The translations under genes were made by a program, and so were the position numbers. A model generated the notes under the pieces. The model was not told the origin of the DNA. It ran no database searches and saw only the letters and a list, made by a program, of their open reading frames with translations. Below, piece after piece: positions 1 through 12,984 of a stretch of 64,000 nt of DNA (position 1 is the stretch's first letter; every line of letters starts with the position of its first letter). The DNA is taken from positions 71,100,578 to 71,164,577 of the forward strand of contig CM051029.1 in NCBI GenBank assembly GCA_027627225.1, read 5' to 3'. This DNA comes from Congeria kusceri (lineage: Eukaryota; Mollusca; Bivalvia; Myida; Dreissenidae).

Positions 1-194
1 GGCATAAAAAATGTGCGGTTTTTGTAGTTATGCCTAAACGGTAAAAACATGGGTAAAAGCATCACTATTTGTATAGAACACGATCAAATACTGTCGTAAA
101 CTGTATATTTCATTGAAAAAAAGAAGATGAATAAGCTCGCACTTTCCTTGAACCCGGTATTCCCGATTTAAAAAATACCGCGGCTTTCCCCATG

Positions 195-532
195 CCAATC
201 ACCTGATTCAAGTGTGCGCATGCGCGCCTCGACCAAACTAAACAGTCACGTGATTATCCTAAATATGAACGGCGCTATTTTTAAATTACACGACGGGTTA
301 TAGCGTCTGCACACGTTGTACATTTTAGGACGATGAAAAGGAGGACAACTACATAAAATCATTGTTTTTCATGTAAATCAAAACACACGGGTCTAATTGT
401 TTAATGTGTGGTGTACGATTATGTAAGAAAATCGTGTATGTTTGACAATTTTCTTTCATTTTTAAAATAAGACCATCTAGAGTTCAGTCCCTTTAATATG
501 ACTTGTGATTGACAATGTCCATTTTGGAGCTG
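195..532 (+). promoter_or_regulatory. Candidate promoter and possible first coding exon
   Basis: The stretch around 160-310 is richer in G+C and CpG than its surroundings. It holds a CCAAT box (195-199), a palindromic NRF-1-like TGCGCATGCGC (215-225) and a TCACGTGA E-box (246-253). Downstream, an ATG at 515 opens MSILEL and runs straight into a good splice donor, GTAAGT at 533, so 515-532 could be a tiny first coding exon in phase 0. No continuing exon was found. The motif cluster is seen directly; promoter function is inference, and the promoter could serve a gene to the left of the window. Confidence 0.25.
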
Positions 533-539
533 GTAAGTT

Positions 540-3500
540 CATGTAAATATATACAAGAAATGAAGCTTCATTTAGGCATCATAGGAACTTTAACAAAGTA
601 TTTATTTGTAATACATGTACATGATGAATTGTTTGGTAACATTTTTGAACAAAACATAGTAATAATAATATTGTGGTTACTTATCACGAAAGTACAATAT
701 TGTGCTTCATATAAACATAATCATATACATTCATTGCATTGTTTTCAAAATAATAAAACTGCAAATATTTACTACTGCACCAATACCTTTATTTCTAAAT
801 AATCTTTATATAATCAATAGGTAAGTTTTATTAGTATTTTTCAGTTTTTTTTATGTTTGTATGATCAGATATAAAATATACAACATAATAATTAACAGTT
901 CGAAATATAATGATAGATCAATGCCAGTGTTAATAACAATTGAATTAGCATTTATCACATTTTATGGATTTATGAACACATCTTTGTCAAGGTATTTTAA
1001 TGTTCTGCCTATAACGTGTCTAGATTGAAAAATCAAGTTTGGATATCAAGGACAATATATGTTTTAATGTAACGTAAATTATCACTATATATTAATATAT
1101 ATTATCAAGTTACTTTAGCTTGTGTCCAGATTCTGTTTTAATGAGTATATTTTCAAAGCCGAAACTATACGATGAATATTAGCCTCTTTTCCTGTATATT
1201 CGGCCACTTAAGAGCTAAACTGCTTTTATACCCTACATGAGCACAATTTCAACACCAGTGAGACTTCTCTCTATAAATTTAAGGTCTCTTCTACTACATA
1301 AAGGCCTGATAATCTAGAGATCAGCCATTCACTTAGTCACTGACCAATTCTAGGACGGCACCCTAGCAACCATAAATTTGCCAGATGTTTCCTATCATTT
1401 GGTTAAGTCTTCATTTTGATAAGAAAACACAAAAATTTTGTTACAATTTCGATATAATTAATTAGAAGCATTCTTTACACATTAGCATACTGTTTGAAAA
1501 TGAATGCTTACACAATTCTTGGATTATGCACAAAGTGTGTAGCAATTTTGGGAATTTCCTTTAAAAAATCTTAATTATCTCATACAAAATCTAACATTTA
1601 CTATTTTTAAAACCAAAAACAATATTTATGTGATATAATTGCCTAAATACAGATAGCTAACACAAGTATTATACGTAATAATACTTAATTTCCATTATAT
1701 GTCTGTGGCCGAATCTATTGGAATGGCTGAAACTATAGGAAAGAAAGATAAACGCAGAAAAAAAACAGAAACTTAATTTCATCCTGCGTTCAAACTACCC
1801 TTCATTTTGTAAGGACTGAAACTCATTTTTTCCACTAATGCCATCCTAATTTGTAGCTTGTAAACAATGTATGTATCAATGTATTCGCATAATTGTGTCA
1901 TTATTAGTTGCACAAATTAATACTTATGTCTTTGTGTATACAACGTGTGTAAATGTCTTTAGCATTTAACCACAATAAATACACATAAATCATTTCACTT
2001 GGTATAAGTGTAATTTTTCAAGAAAATTGTTGTTTCCGATGTACATTTCTTTGATTCCATGACTATCTTTCTATTCATATGGTTTGTCCCAACACTTGAC
2101 TCACGTTCTACTGTCCCATGCCGGATCGAATAACACCTATCTTTGTAAGAAATTCTTTAATGCAATAATGATATTACATATGTGTCCTTCGACAGAAATA
2201 GAAGTGGACGTCACTACTTAATACACCAGAAGAAGAACTGCTTTTGTTTATCTTTAATATGCCAGCTTCTTCTAGAACTCTTGACAAACAAATGCATATT
2301 CATCCACTTTCCTGTTTATATTGCGCCCCAAATAGTATAAGTTCACATTCTGAAATACTTAAAGAGTAAACGTTATTGTACAAAGCGGAAACCATACTGA
2401 CTAACGCGATGCATACCTAGCATAGCCGAAAACGCACGTTTTAAGTATTTAATTTCAACGGAAAACAGGGTTGGTACCTGACCTTTCATTGCAACTTACC
2501 CTCCACTGCAATCTCATTTTACCGTGAAGTCGCTGGGACATTAAATCATAGCTCTTCATTCGGTATCATGATGACGCGATGAGGATAATTGCCGTTTTTT
2601 TCTGTCCTACCGTAGTTCGCAAACCATATTACGTCAATTGACGTAATATCAATGTAGCGTCATTGACGAGGATGACATGAAACGTTTCCATAATACACAC
2701 TTTAAAAATAAATTAAAGTTATTATTTCGTACTTAGTAATCGAAAAGATTTCCCTTCTGTTCAATATTCGCAATACATCGAGGGGTTAGTGCCAAAAATG
2801 CTATGTCGATATTATGATTTTTTTCAGGAGAAGCAGTTTTATGTTTCAAAATGTCAAAATATTATTTTTCAAAACAAAAACTTATTCCGCAGCAATAATA
2901 CTATATTTTTTATTATTTAATATATGATATACATAGTTTAGCATAAATCACAAGCATAAAGGTTGTATTTTATAAAATTGTTTTGGCTCCCCACGCCCTC
3001 TCTTCCTGCATATTATCAACTCTACCAAAACATTCCAAAACAAGATAGCTGGTTTTGGTTCTAGACGTTTTAAACATTACATTGAATGCAGGTTGTGCCA
3101 GAACATGCAAAAAAAAAACGATAGACTATATCGACAAGAAGAAGTAAACAGTATAATCATACCATAACATTTTATATATTAAATAGTACATTATGTCAGT
3201 AACAAAAATGTATGAAACAAACGTTTTTCATAATCCAAGAACCCGCCATAAGCACATGACTGTTTATGGTAGAACTACATAATTACTTAAAATGTATAAA
3301 CCAGTATAAAAAAACAGTACAGGTCTCTAAGACAGTTTCGGGCCGGAATGAAATATGTTCTATACACTCCATTATATCTGTAAAAAACGTATATATTTGG
3401 TACATACTGATAACATACACTGACATTCATAGAACTACATGCATACACTCACACTAGTCACTATTTAACTTTTATGTAGCAGTCTTTTGATGTAAGTTGT

Positions 3501-3545
3501 AGATTAAATTACTATATTCAAGGAATTTATAACGACGTTTTGCAT
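540..3545. other. Intergenic, no gene recognised
   Basis: Strongly AT-rich sequence with only short, biased frames. The one structured item is the palindrome at 2626-2649, listed separately. No RNA gene or recognisable transposon was found. Confidence 0.6.
2626..2649. promoter_or_regulatory. 24-bp perfect palindrome with paired CRE-like half sites
   Basis: The sequence equals its own reverse complement over 24 bases. It contains TTACGTCA and, on the other side of the dyad, TGACGTAA, both ATF/CREB-type half sites. Another CGTCA lies about 10 bp downstream (near 2658). No gene start is evident nearby, so a regulatory role is only a possibility. Confidence 0.4.
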
Positions 3546-3559
3546 TTCATTTTATTTCT

Positions 3560-4890
3560 TACTCCTCGTTGGAGTCATGACATCTGGCTCTGGTAGACAG
3601 TCGTTTCTAATACTGCTGAAAGGCAGGGATTTATAATGCTGTTGATACCCAGCAGGAATTTCACCGCTTTTGCATAGCTTCGTTATATCCATTTTCCTTT
3701 CAGACGAAATGGGTAAATTTCCATTGTATTACATTGGTAAATGATCGTCAGAATTTCCTTTATGCTTTTTGATGCAGCAACCTTTTGAAATTCCTGGTTA
3801 AATGAATACTTAAAGTAGCACATAAAGGGTTCCGATTTCAATGAACACACCAGTTTCATCTTACTTTACCTGACGTTCGCACCAGTTTCAGTTTTCTGCT
3901 GTGTATTCATTGCCAGAGTTTGAAATGTTTTCAAATCTACAATGTCTGTGTGCTTGAGAGGTACAACGGTACTACCGTGTAGGGGTTTCGTCTTGCATCT
4001 GTAAAAGTGTATCCCTGTGGGATGGAACATAATTATGTATCTGAATTGCTTAAAGATGTATTCCAAACATAAAAGCTACGAGGGATGTCCTCATCAGAAC
4101 TGCTATTTCTTTTTGTCGTTTTTTTGCTTGTTCACAATATTTTTCCTCTTTATTTGTTCTAGTTGGCATCATATCGTCAATTACATCTGAAGGCTTAGTT
4201 GAGTTTTTGTCTTCAGTGTCTGATACCATTTCCTTCTAAGATGAGTTTCTTTATTCATGGGATTTGGGAAATGCAACACTTGTATCTGCCGCTGTTTCTT
4301 TACCTACGCTTTCAACTGTGCTCGAACTTTTTAATATTATTATCAGCAGTCACAGTTTTTCTCTTCATTGGATTCTGTGAGATTTTCAGTTGGATTTTTC
4401 GAGTTGTTATCTGGTATTGCATTGTCGGTTATATGGCTCAACTCATTCAACTGTTTTCTTCATTTCTTTCTACAGCATCTTTACAAGGTAATGCTACAGG
4501 GATGTGAGGTGACTGTTTATGTGTTTCTATTGAACCATGATTGTTTTCTTTATTGGTGACACTTTGTGATAACACTCTGTGGTTTCATACAGCCACATTA
4601 CTGTTGTCTGTTTCATTTTGTTCACTCCTAGCTGTGGTGGAATGGCAAATCGAGCCATCTTTATGGGGGCCAGATGCTTTAGAACGGCGTAAATCAATAT
4701 TTGCAGCTGCTTCATGTGACTTCTTTGTGTTTTCTTTCGTTAGTCCATCATTATGCGAGTTAGTTTTGTTTCGTTATCAGACCAGTCAAACATTCAGTTT
4801 CCATCTAGAATGTTACATTGATAATTTTTACAGCTCAAACTACATATTTTGTCTCATAAATATAAGTACTTTATTTTTTGTGACTTTAAT
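3560..4890 (-). pseudogene. Degenerate class A GPCR relic
   Basis: Read on the minus strand this stretch gives broken but clearly protein-like frames. From about 4720 down to 4240 comes a Ser/Asn/Glu-rich, low-hydrophobicity segment like a long third intracellular loop, interrupted by several stops. From about 4240 to 4050 a frame carries a basic segment containing AKKRQKEIAVLMRTSL and then VAFMFGIHL before a stop, which resembles the loop 3/TM6 junction. At 3608-3667 a second frame reads FLLGINSIINPCLSAVL, a TM7-like NPxxY region with the tyrosine lost. About 380 bases of unmatched sequence separate the TM6 and TM7 pieces, perhaps an insertion. TM1-TM5 were not found. The GPCR assignment rests on motif order only; it is plainly not functional. 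Confidence 0.5.
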
Positions 4891-4899
4891 ACAGTGATT

Positions 4900-6285
4900 T
4901 AACAGTGTTTTATATTTAAATACAGACTGATATTTAGCTTAAAATGACAGTTTGGAAATATTTATCTCAATGACCACCAAGCTATATAAATTGTTATATT
5001 TTGAGTACATTTTATTATAAGAATACATAATGAAAGTAAATAAAAACAGTGACATTTCATAATTTTATAAAACAACAATACTGACTTTAAGTAATCTTGA
5101 TTATTATCTCCATGAAAATCCGCAAAGACAACAGTGAACACATTCCACAAAATAAGTTTTCCACCAAAAAACTATTATCTTTAAAGCTTGTTTTCAACAC
5201 CAAATTTTAACAACACTGGTATCTAGTTACATTGCCAGATCATCCTTTTTCTGTATACCTGCTTTTTGATACTGAAATGCTCTACTATATCATACAGTTT
5301 CTTTCTTCCACACAATGCTATGTTAACTTGGACTGAAATGGCAGAGACAAAATAGGTCTTAAAACAAATGTGTATAATGTTCTAAAGTTAGCTTGATTTG
5401 GCACGAATAGTTCTAACGAATTGTGTGGTGTTCAGTCTGCCAGAAAAAGCAATTGCAATATAGCTTGATTTGGCAATATTAAATTGCAATTTTCTGCCAA
5501 GATTATTTGTGCCAAAAACATCAACATTGTTTTAGAACGTACTGGCTTGGTTTGATGCTGTGGCAATCAGTTGGTGCGGAGGGTTATTCCAAAATAAGCT
5601 GTTTTGGCAAAAAAATTATCTTCACTTAAAACATAGCTGGTTTTTATTTAATTCAGTAATTTTGAAAATAAACAAGATATAGACATAGGAATCAGTGCAA
5701 AATGTGCGTATTGAAATGCAGTATCAAATTACCTAAAAAAAGTGAAAAACGCAAAATTTCGTAAATAGTATGTTTTATCAGTAAACCTTCGATTTGATCT
5801 TTAATTAGGCCGAAATAGTTGTTTGTTTCCGCTAACGTCCTGGATAAAAGTATGGTAGTAAGGTAGGCATAACTTTTTATTATCGTTAACTTATTTTTCG
5901 TTCGTGACACAACAAGCACAACTTTTTTAGTAAATGGTTATAACTTGCTTTTTATAACTTATTAAAACTAATGATAAAGCAAAGACACACTTGATATTAC
6001 ATAGGCAGTTTATGTGAAACAATTTGAAAACCAAAGCCAATGTTTCCAAGTTCACAACCTTCACTTCTGACATGAGTTCCTATTTATTTTCCCATGCGGG
6101 CGCATTGATCTTGGTTTTTTTCCAAATTTAAACAAACAGTGACACTGTACACATTGGCAGTTCTTCTGCATCGTGATTTCAACACTTCCGCCAGGGAAGC
6201 CACAATGGCCACCAACCTCCTTCCTTGAAGTCGAATTAAATGTGCAGGTATAAAACATTGTTCAACAGGGTTTTTCCCAATTTTG
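4900..6285. other. Intergenic, one unexplained Cys-rich frame
   Basis: Mostly AT-rich with no gene recognised. On the minus strand at 6061-6258 there is a 65-codon frame with six cysteines, including a CQCVQCHC cluster, that might be a relic exon of a secreted protein. It has no clear splice sites and no family was recognised. Confidence 0.4.
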
Positions 6286-6289
6286 CAGG

Positions 6290-6440
6290 CGGCTCCATGG
6301 TCTAGTGGTAACGCACTGTCTTAACAATCCAGGGGTCGCAGGTTCGATCAGCCACCACACCCTAACCTACTTACTCGTTTTTCGCATGAGACGTTATAAA
6401 CCGAGATGCAGTGTACTAGTTGCTTCACACCGGCAACTGT
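6290..6440 (+). repeat. tRNA-derived SINE copy
   Basis: A Pol III A-box-like TGGTCTAGTGGT (about 6298-6309) is followed at tRNA-like spacing by a B-box-like GGTTCGATC (about 6341-6349). The acceptor-stem pairing is poor, so this is not a working tRNA. The downstream segment, with GAGACGTTATAAACCGAG, resembles the conserved body that follows tRNA heads in molluscan SINEs, as far as I recall. An inactive SINE insertion is the best reading. Confidence 0.5.
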
Positions 6441-6449
6441 AATATAATA

Positions 6450-7660
6450 TTAAAATAACATGTTTAGAGGCCGGATCTCAGCACTATACTGCCTTCATAA
6501 CGAACCGTTCAGCCTTAGAATTTATAAGAAAAATTTCCAAATGGAAAAATAAGTTTATGGTCGGGGGCAATAAAAACATGGTCGGTCGGGTTAGTGAAAA
6601 CAAACAACTTGTTTACGCCTTTTGGTATTTATACTGCTATGTTGATTCCATATTACTTCCTCAACTGCTAATGCAACTGGTTCTCCATATTTTTTCTATT
6701 TAATTATTGAAAAAGAGATTTGTGCAATATGGATGTTGTGCATCATTATCTTCATTGTTGTCTTCAGTCTGCAGAGGCCATTTGCGGAAGGTTTAATTCT
6801 TATTGTTTCTATCCAAACTGAAATTGCTTGTACTTAGATTCTTGCACGCTGATTACATGGTTACTATATGCACGACGCTTACTTGTAAGTACAAGTCATA
6901 CATGTGTTCTGCGATATGTGCCGAGCATTTTCAGGCCATTGTTTACATAAATCCTTATTATATTAGTGGTCATACCGATGCAGCTAAAAGACTGATGGAT
7001 TCGTCTTTGTGTTACGGTATCGAGATCATTCCTATTATTAGAGTACTGCAGAGTTGAATGGACAGCTGGTCACTTGAAATATATTTGATGCCTCTCGTAA
7101 TTAATACGGCTTTATCTCCAGCTTACACAAATAGTACTGATGTCATTATTTTCATTTCAGTTATAATGCTAACGATGCTTCCAAGAATATATGTGTTTTG
7201 TATTATAATATGCTTCACATTTCCGACAAAGCATATTCCATTATTTTATCCTTCCATTAAATAGTTTTATAGAAGACAACTCTACATGCTTGATTAACTT
7301 AATGCTTTTTTCACCCGGCAAGATTTATCCGACCTACGCATTTATATTCTTTTGACGGACTCTTTTCCACGAAAATGAGTGACGTCAATTCCATTAAAAA
7401 TGTCAAGAAATGTAACGGTATTTCTCAGTTAATCTATTTATGCAAACATGACACTTTGTGTGTATTGTTTGAATGCTGAATAAAAAAGATATATTGAACA
7501 TAATTTCAACTTCAGTCTTGCAATTCTATCAATTCTTCATAATGTTATGAAAATCACGGTAAGGAAAATCAAAACATATTCTAGTATATTATAAACATGC
7601 TAACATCGTGAAAATTCTGCTCGTAAAATACCTTAATCATGTTTTATAGGATTAATATAG
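6450..7660. other. Intergenic, nothing recognised
   Basis: AT-rich sequence with short frames that lack domain features or convincing splice context. Confidence 0.5.
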
Positions 7661-7663
7661 GAA

Positions 7664-7804
7664 CTGACACGATTTGTCATTTCATACCATATTTTATTGA
7701 ACGAGTTCAGGAATTATGTTAGTAAGCGAGCGTTTGGCGAGCATACTAACGAATTTCCTGGACGAATTTAATAAAATATAGCATGAAATGACAACGAGTG
7801 TCAG
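7664..7804. repeat. Long fold-back palindrome 1
   Basis: Two arms of about 65 bases are imperfect reverse complements and meet at a short CpG-containing centre (AGCGAGCGTTTGGCGAGC). The outer ends pair as CTGACAC with GTGTCAG. The arms carry no coding frame. It is one of five long palindromes in this window with the same plan: AT-rich arms and a short, more GC-rich loop. Confidence 0.75.
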
Positions 7805-7884
7805 ATCTTTTTTATCACATGCTTTTAAACGAAATAAAACCCTTCTAATTTTACCAAAATAAGTTGGTAAATCCTTAAAGTTGT

Positions 7885-7975
7885 GTACTGACGTGACGTC
7901 ATTTCATGTTGACGACGTCATTTCACCAAAATAACGTCATGCAATTGGTCAATCAAAGAATATGTAGCCAATCAA
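7885..7975. promoter_or_regulatory. Cluster of CRE and CCAAT motifs
   Basis: Within 90 bases there are a full TGACGTCA, a GACGTCA and an AACGTCA, plus an inverted CCAAT (ATTGG) and a direct CCAAT. It lies immediately beside palindrome 1. The motifs are seen directly; no adjacent gene start is evident, so this may be part of a repeat unit rather than a gene promoter. Confidence 0.35.
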
Positions 7976-8346
7976 AACACTCAAACTGTTATCTTACACA
8001 TGTTTGAGATAAAAATATTCGTAATGGCTGTATTACATGGCAAACAAGGTATAGCATGTGATAAATACTTGTCTTATTTCAGCTTTGATTTTGCAAGCTC
8101 TTGTACTTTCAAGGTCTACATAATTTCACGTATCTTAAAGTTCCGCCATGGTTTAAATGAAATGTTGACTACATTGTTGTTTGTATTAATGTTTATATAC
8201 AATTTAAAACTATTTTTGACACTAAGTTTTATGCATGTCAGTTGTTTTAAACATGCATGGACAATTGATGGTAGCCTAATTTAAATCAGATCATTCTAAT
8301 GTAATTACTATACAATCAAAATGCTTAAATCAAAACAAATGAAACA

Positions 8347-8514
8347 TTTTCCGCTTTTATGGTATTTTCTGTTTCAATTAAATCTCTTCTAAACATACAT
8401 TTGCTATAGGCGGAATGTACCGTCCCTGATTCGCTTGTGCGGACTGCACTGGCTAATCCTGGACGACACTGTACGCACAGGCATTAAGCCCGGGTTTCCC
8501 ACGACACGCCTCAT
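8347..8514. mobile_element. Truncated copy of the 45.4-kb fold-back MITE
   Basis: It matches the right half of the element at 45423-45668, from CCGCTTTTATGGTATTTTCT to the outer terminus CCCACGACACGCC. The left arm is missing. No coding capacity; a non-autonomous DNA element fragment. Confidence 0.7.
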
Positions 8515-9340
8515 TTACAGCTTCAAACGCACTGATTTGTAGCACATGTTTGGCAGTCCTTTAGTCTGTTGACACTGGATTCCGACTAATGCGCATTTAG
8601 GTCATGTTTTATGTCCATGGTAGTTAATCCATTCTTTGAATTTTTTTACCAATTGTTAAATCTGCAATTTGCCCATCTCGTTATGTAAATCAATATTTTA
8701 TAACAGCTCCTAAAAACTCAATTAGGCTCTATTATGCATTTGGGAACATATTTTGGGAAAACAACTACAACAATACCGGAGGCCCCGTAACTCAGCGCGG
8801 GAGAGTTACTTTCGAAACTTGGCCTTACACTCTTCTTCTAGAATACAACTTTCTCTACATTTAGTACAGACAGTACATGACCTTATGGGGAGATACACTG
8901 ACAGACATATGCTCGGTTTACATAACCTTAATTGCAAAAACATATCACAGTGACAGTCAGTGCATAATATCTCGAGTGCATTGATTGACTATTCAAATGG
9001 GTGGACTAACACTAATTATGTCAACTGTCAAATCATTATACAAACTTCATGCCTAGAGCCTTATCATACATTGCTAGCTGTTTAAATGGTAAAATATTGT
9101 AGTAAAATATAAGCTTCATATTCAATATTTATTTATTTATTATTTTTACTACGTAAAAAAGTGAGACTACGCCACACAAATACATGTTCCTTATAGATTG
9201 CTGTTTATTTGGATGTATAGTTCACTCGTCTGGGACATACGATATTAAGTCCACGAATGTATTGAATAGCCCTGGCATCGTTCTCAAAAAACATGTGAAT
9301 GCTAGATTATAAACATACGGATGAACGGATTGATTATTAA
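8515..9340. other. Intergenic, nothing recognised
   Basis: No gene, RNA gene or clear repeat was recognised. Confidence 0.5.
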
Positions 9341-9346
9341 GGGACT

Positions 9347-9745
9347 TGTTTACAGATTGGCAAATTGGCCATTTTCGAAAGTTTTTTCATAGATCCCAAA
9401 ATGAAACATATAGTATTTATACACAAGCAAAAAAAATAATACAAATAAATATATTGGATAGATATAGTGTTTTTTATGTGTAACGCTCTTCATCGGTATT
9501 TTAAAACACATTTGTCACTTACATAGCATAAATCATTTATCACCAGGAATGTAAGTCAGAATGGCCGAGTGGGTTTTTGATTCCGGTGGTCGTAGGTTCG
9601 AGTCCCCGCGAATGCAAATCTTTTTTTTTCTAATCCTTTCTTTTTCTTTATACAATATTTGTTTTTGGTTATTCAAGACTATTTTGTTTTGGCAGAAAGA
9701 TATTTACTAACAGTTTTCAAAAATTCGAAAATCTGTCAACACGTA
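9347..9745 (+). repeat. Inverted-end repeat with tRNA-like core
   Basis: The core at about 9551-9615 resembles a tRNA-Leu/Ser gene: A-box TGGCCGAGTGG, B-box GGTTCGAGTCC, then a T-run that could end Pol III transcription. The anticodon arm is deleted, so it cannot be a functional tRNA. The outer ends (GTTTACAGATT on the left, reverse complement of AATCTGTCAAC on the right) are loosely inverted, giving an approximately 400-bp unit with a tRNA relic in the middle. Confidence 0.5.
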
Positions 9746-9749
9746 CCTT

Positions 9750-10880
9750 TATATGAAAATATATTCATGCCATTTTTTATTTCTTTGCTGATATAATTAC
9801 TCTAGACATTAGTTATTTTGTATACAGGTACAATATGATTATTGAACTTTTATTTCAGTTTGTTTTACAAATGCATTTAATATTCGTTTTGTCACGAAGT
9901 CTTTGTAGCAGGAGATAAACATAAACTAACCTTGCTTTGACATTATGATAAAGGGAAATAAATCTAATATCTCAATGGAAGTTGGTATTTATTTCAAGAC
10001 GGGTAGCCTTTCTTTGGCAGTTTTGATTGCTGCACCTCAAAAAATCTAGTTGCTGACAGAAAGACAGACAGACAGATTAACCACTCAACCGATACATAAC
10101 TATTGGTGGAACCATCCACTAGCATACTATTCTGGATATATATATTAATCAGTGCAAAAGCAGAAATATATCCTGTCGGGTCAATAAATGATCATTACAT
10201 GATCTGTAAATAAAACGTTTACGATTGGTTCGTGATCTGTTTTTTTTCAGGTCCATATTTTGCCATATTGACCATATTGACTATATTATTGACTATAAGT
10301 ACACGAAGGAGTTCAATCAGTTTGTTGCGCGCGATCATCACAGGGTACAAGTGCATTGTGGTATATTTAACAGTGTAAACAGACGAACTTAATGTCAATG
10401 AAACAAAAAACATTTCAGATCAGCAACATTTTCAATTTAATAAGAAAATAGGTCAACATCATCTGGATGATATAATAAAACAGTTATTTTTTACGTATTG
10501 GCTCAGAATATGCTGCTGATATGGACTGCAAATCATTATTAACCGAGAAAATAGCACAATAAATCTAGCAGAAAAGTAAACAAGTGACCAAACGAGCATG
10601 TCGAGTAAATCTGATGCCCCAACATCAGTCTTGTTTAGCTAACAGCTTACTCCAACACAAGAACATTTCGGTCATTTTTTGTCATAGAAAAGCCGTCCAG
10701 GTCAAAACCTTTTTTTTATATTTTTTTTAGCGATAGTAATTCCGTTTGCGTAGCTTTTTACAACGCACGGAGCGTATACTTCAATCATATACACCTCTCT
10801 GATCATTCCTCTGAACAAAAGGTTCATCAAAACAGTTTCTTTCGAAGCATGCATATAACGTTCTTACACGCAACGTTTGT
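9750..10880. other. Intergenic, nothing recognised
   Basis: No gene or RNA was recognised. The frame at 10219-10413 on the minus strand has no domain features. Confidence 0.5.
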
Positions 10881-10884
10881 TTGT

Positions 10885-11970
10885 ACAATATGCATAAATA
10901 ATTATCATTTGTAGTCCGCCTTTCTCCTAGATCTGTGTAAGTGTTGAAATTCTTATTTTATAAGGTGCATAATCACAAAGACAGTGTAACTCTGATTAAT
11001 CAGAATGTCTATATTTTGGTGGGGTATTGAAAACAATCATGAGTGAACAAAGGTACTATACGTGATTTTGTAACGGTAATTTGACCAATGTTTGTAAGTT
11101 TTAATTTATTCCATTGAGTACTAATATCAATTGCTTGGAAAAAAATTCAGTCACTAGGTTAAGGTCAACACTAAAAATTATTCCCAGCAATTTAAAGCTT
11201 GTTGTTTCCCAAGTTAGTTTATATTTTGTTTTGATAGATTGGATGCTTCATTTTAAAGTTCAGATCCAATTTGTAATAATTGTGTCGAAATTAAAGTTTT
11301 AAACCAGAAAAAAAATCCTGAAGAATTTATAGGGCAGACTTTATAGAATTTTCGGAACCATCTAACAACAATGAGGTGTCCTCTGCAAACTGAGATATTT
11401 TATATTCTGTACCTTTAATAAAAATGGCTTTAATATGTTTACAATGCTTAATTTTGATTCTAGAAGTACCGCACATTAAATAAAGATATACGGGAAAATA
11501 GGGTCCCCCTGTCCACATCCGCAGCCTATTCAGAAGCTGTCAGATAAAAACCCGTTTAATTAAACTTTGTCTGCGTATTTAAAAATACCCATCACTTACA
11601 GCTTGGTCCAAAAATTAAATAAGTGTATCGTGTGTTCAATACAATCAAATGATAACGTCTCGAAGGCGTTTTTAAAGTTTTTCTTCATATTTAATCTCGG
11701 TATTCTATTGTTTTCAGTGTAATTCATAATGTCGTATAAGACATGTGCTCTTTTCTATGTATCGCCCTGACACAAAAACAGGTTATATGTTTTGATCATT
11801 GTTTGTAAATGTGGTTTTAATCTTGCAATTGCAATTGACCTTGATGCTAGTTTGTAAACCGTATTCAGCAATATTTAGCAATATAATAGGTCTATAGTTT
11901 TTGCATGAAATGATTCGGTTTATTTTCGTTTGGCTTACACGTAATAATTCCGTGCTTTTGTGTATCATAA
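10885..11970 (-). mobile_element. L1/Tx1-like LINE fragment, broken
   Basis: Minus-strand frames carry reverse-transcriptase motifs in the correct order. Near 11.9 kb is NYRPIILLNIAEYGLQTS, the palm entry block. At 11327-11518 the GGPYFPVYLYLMCG block (normally QGDPISPYLF) and SQFAEDTSLLLDG (normally FADDTSL, so one catalytic Asp is changed to Glu) follow. Several frameshifts and stops separate the pieces. The nucleotide sequence from about 10.89 to 11.3 kb parallels that at 26.78-27.25 kb, so both are copies of one family. Both ends are truncated and the copy is inactive. Confidence 0.75.
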
Positions 11971-11974
11971 ATAG

Positions 11975-12980
11975 AGTTATGATTATGAAAAATTATTCAA
12001 TAAAACATTAATACAAATGTGGAGATAAACACCGGACATAGTTACGATCCCAACAGCGGGAAGATCACGGACTCCGTCGCAGGATTTACGAGTTTTTAGT
12101 TCAATATTGTACTAAAGTTGCAAATTGCAAATATAAATTGTACAGGAAGGCAACGCATTGCAGACTCTGGTCACTATAGCGATGAACCTAGGGGCGAGTG
12201 TGTCACAATGCCAGCACTCTCCACAGTAGCTATGGGAGACAGCCTCTGGATTTGCTGTTGGTACCAGACCTAATAAATTAATTAGCAAGTTTACAGACCT
12301 TTGTTCGTTTACTTCCCGTTGATAAGCCTACAATATCTGCCGTTCTGGCTTATAGACATACCACTTGGAATGTTCACTGTATATATGGACAATCTGATAC
12401 TTAACTGTATTAAGTTCTTTTCATAGTTTATGCCACTATTTTTGTGTAATAAATCAGCATATTACGAATGCAGTTGTTATTATATATATGAAGCATTTCA
12501 TTTCTTCTGATGTTGGTATACAATACATCTTCTGCGTTACTCTACGTCGTGTTGTTTTATTGTTCCACTGACGATAATCATTCAAGCGTTCCGATTTATG
12601 TTCTGCAATAGTTGAGATCAATATATAACCAAATTAAGGTGCATCATCCACATTAGTCTAGATATGAAATGTCATTAACAAATGTGGCACTGCGCATAAT
12701 TTAAGGTTTCTTTGAAAGACAATATGCCCGGCTACACCAATAAGGAATTTAATTACTGCCTTATTTGAAATAATCAACACGTGTAACTTGTGAAAATGTT
12801 AAACATTTAAAGCGCTGAACAGGCGAAATTGCTTAAAGCCAATTAGCAAAATGACGAATAATAAACGAGTCTAGTTTTAAATAAATATATGAATGGTCTG
12901 ATGTTAAAACAAAAAATTAATTGCTTAAGCAAAATACGTTTTCTCTTTTTTTGTAAAAGGTGCAAACAATATATAGAGGA
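11975..12980. other. Intergenic, nothing recognised
   Basis: No gene or RNA was recognised. A mildly GC-richer patch at 12040-12250 has no supported interpretation. Confidence 0.5.
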
Positions 12981-12984
12981 TATT

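Noticed and set aside
6061..6258. Cys-rich minus-strand frame (CQCVQCHC)
   Set aside because: Possible relic exon of a secreted protein, but no family recognised and no convincing splice borders.
9551..9615. Functional tRNA-Leu or tRNA-Ser gene
   Set aside because: A- and B-boxes are present but the anticodon arm is deleted and acceptor pairing fails.
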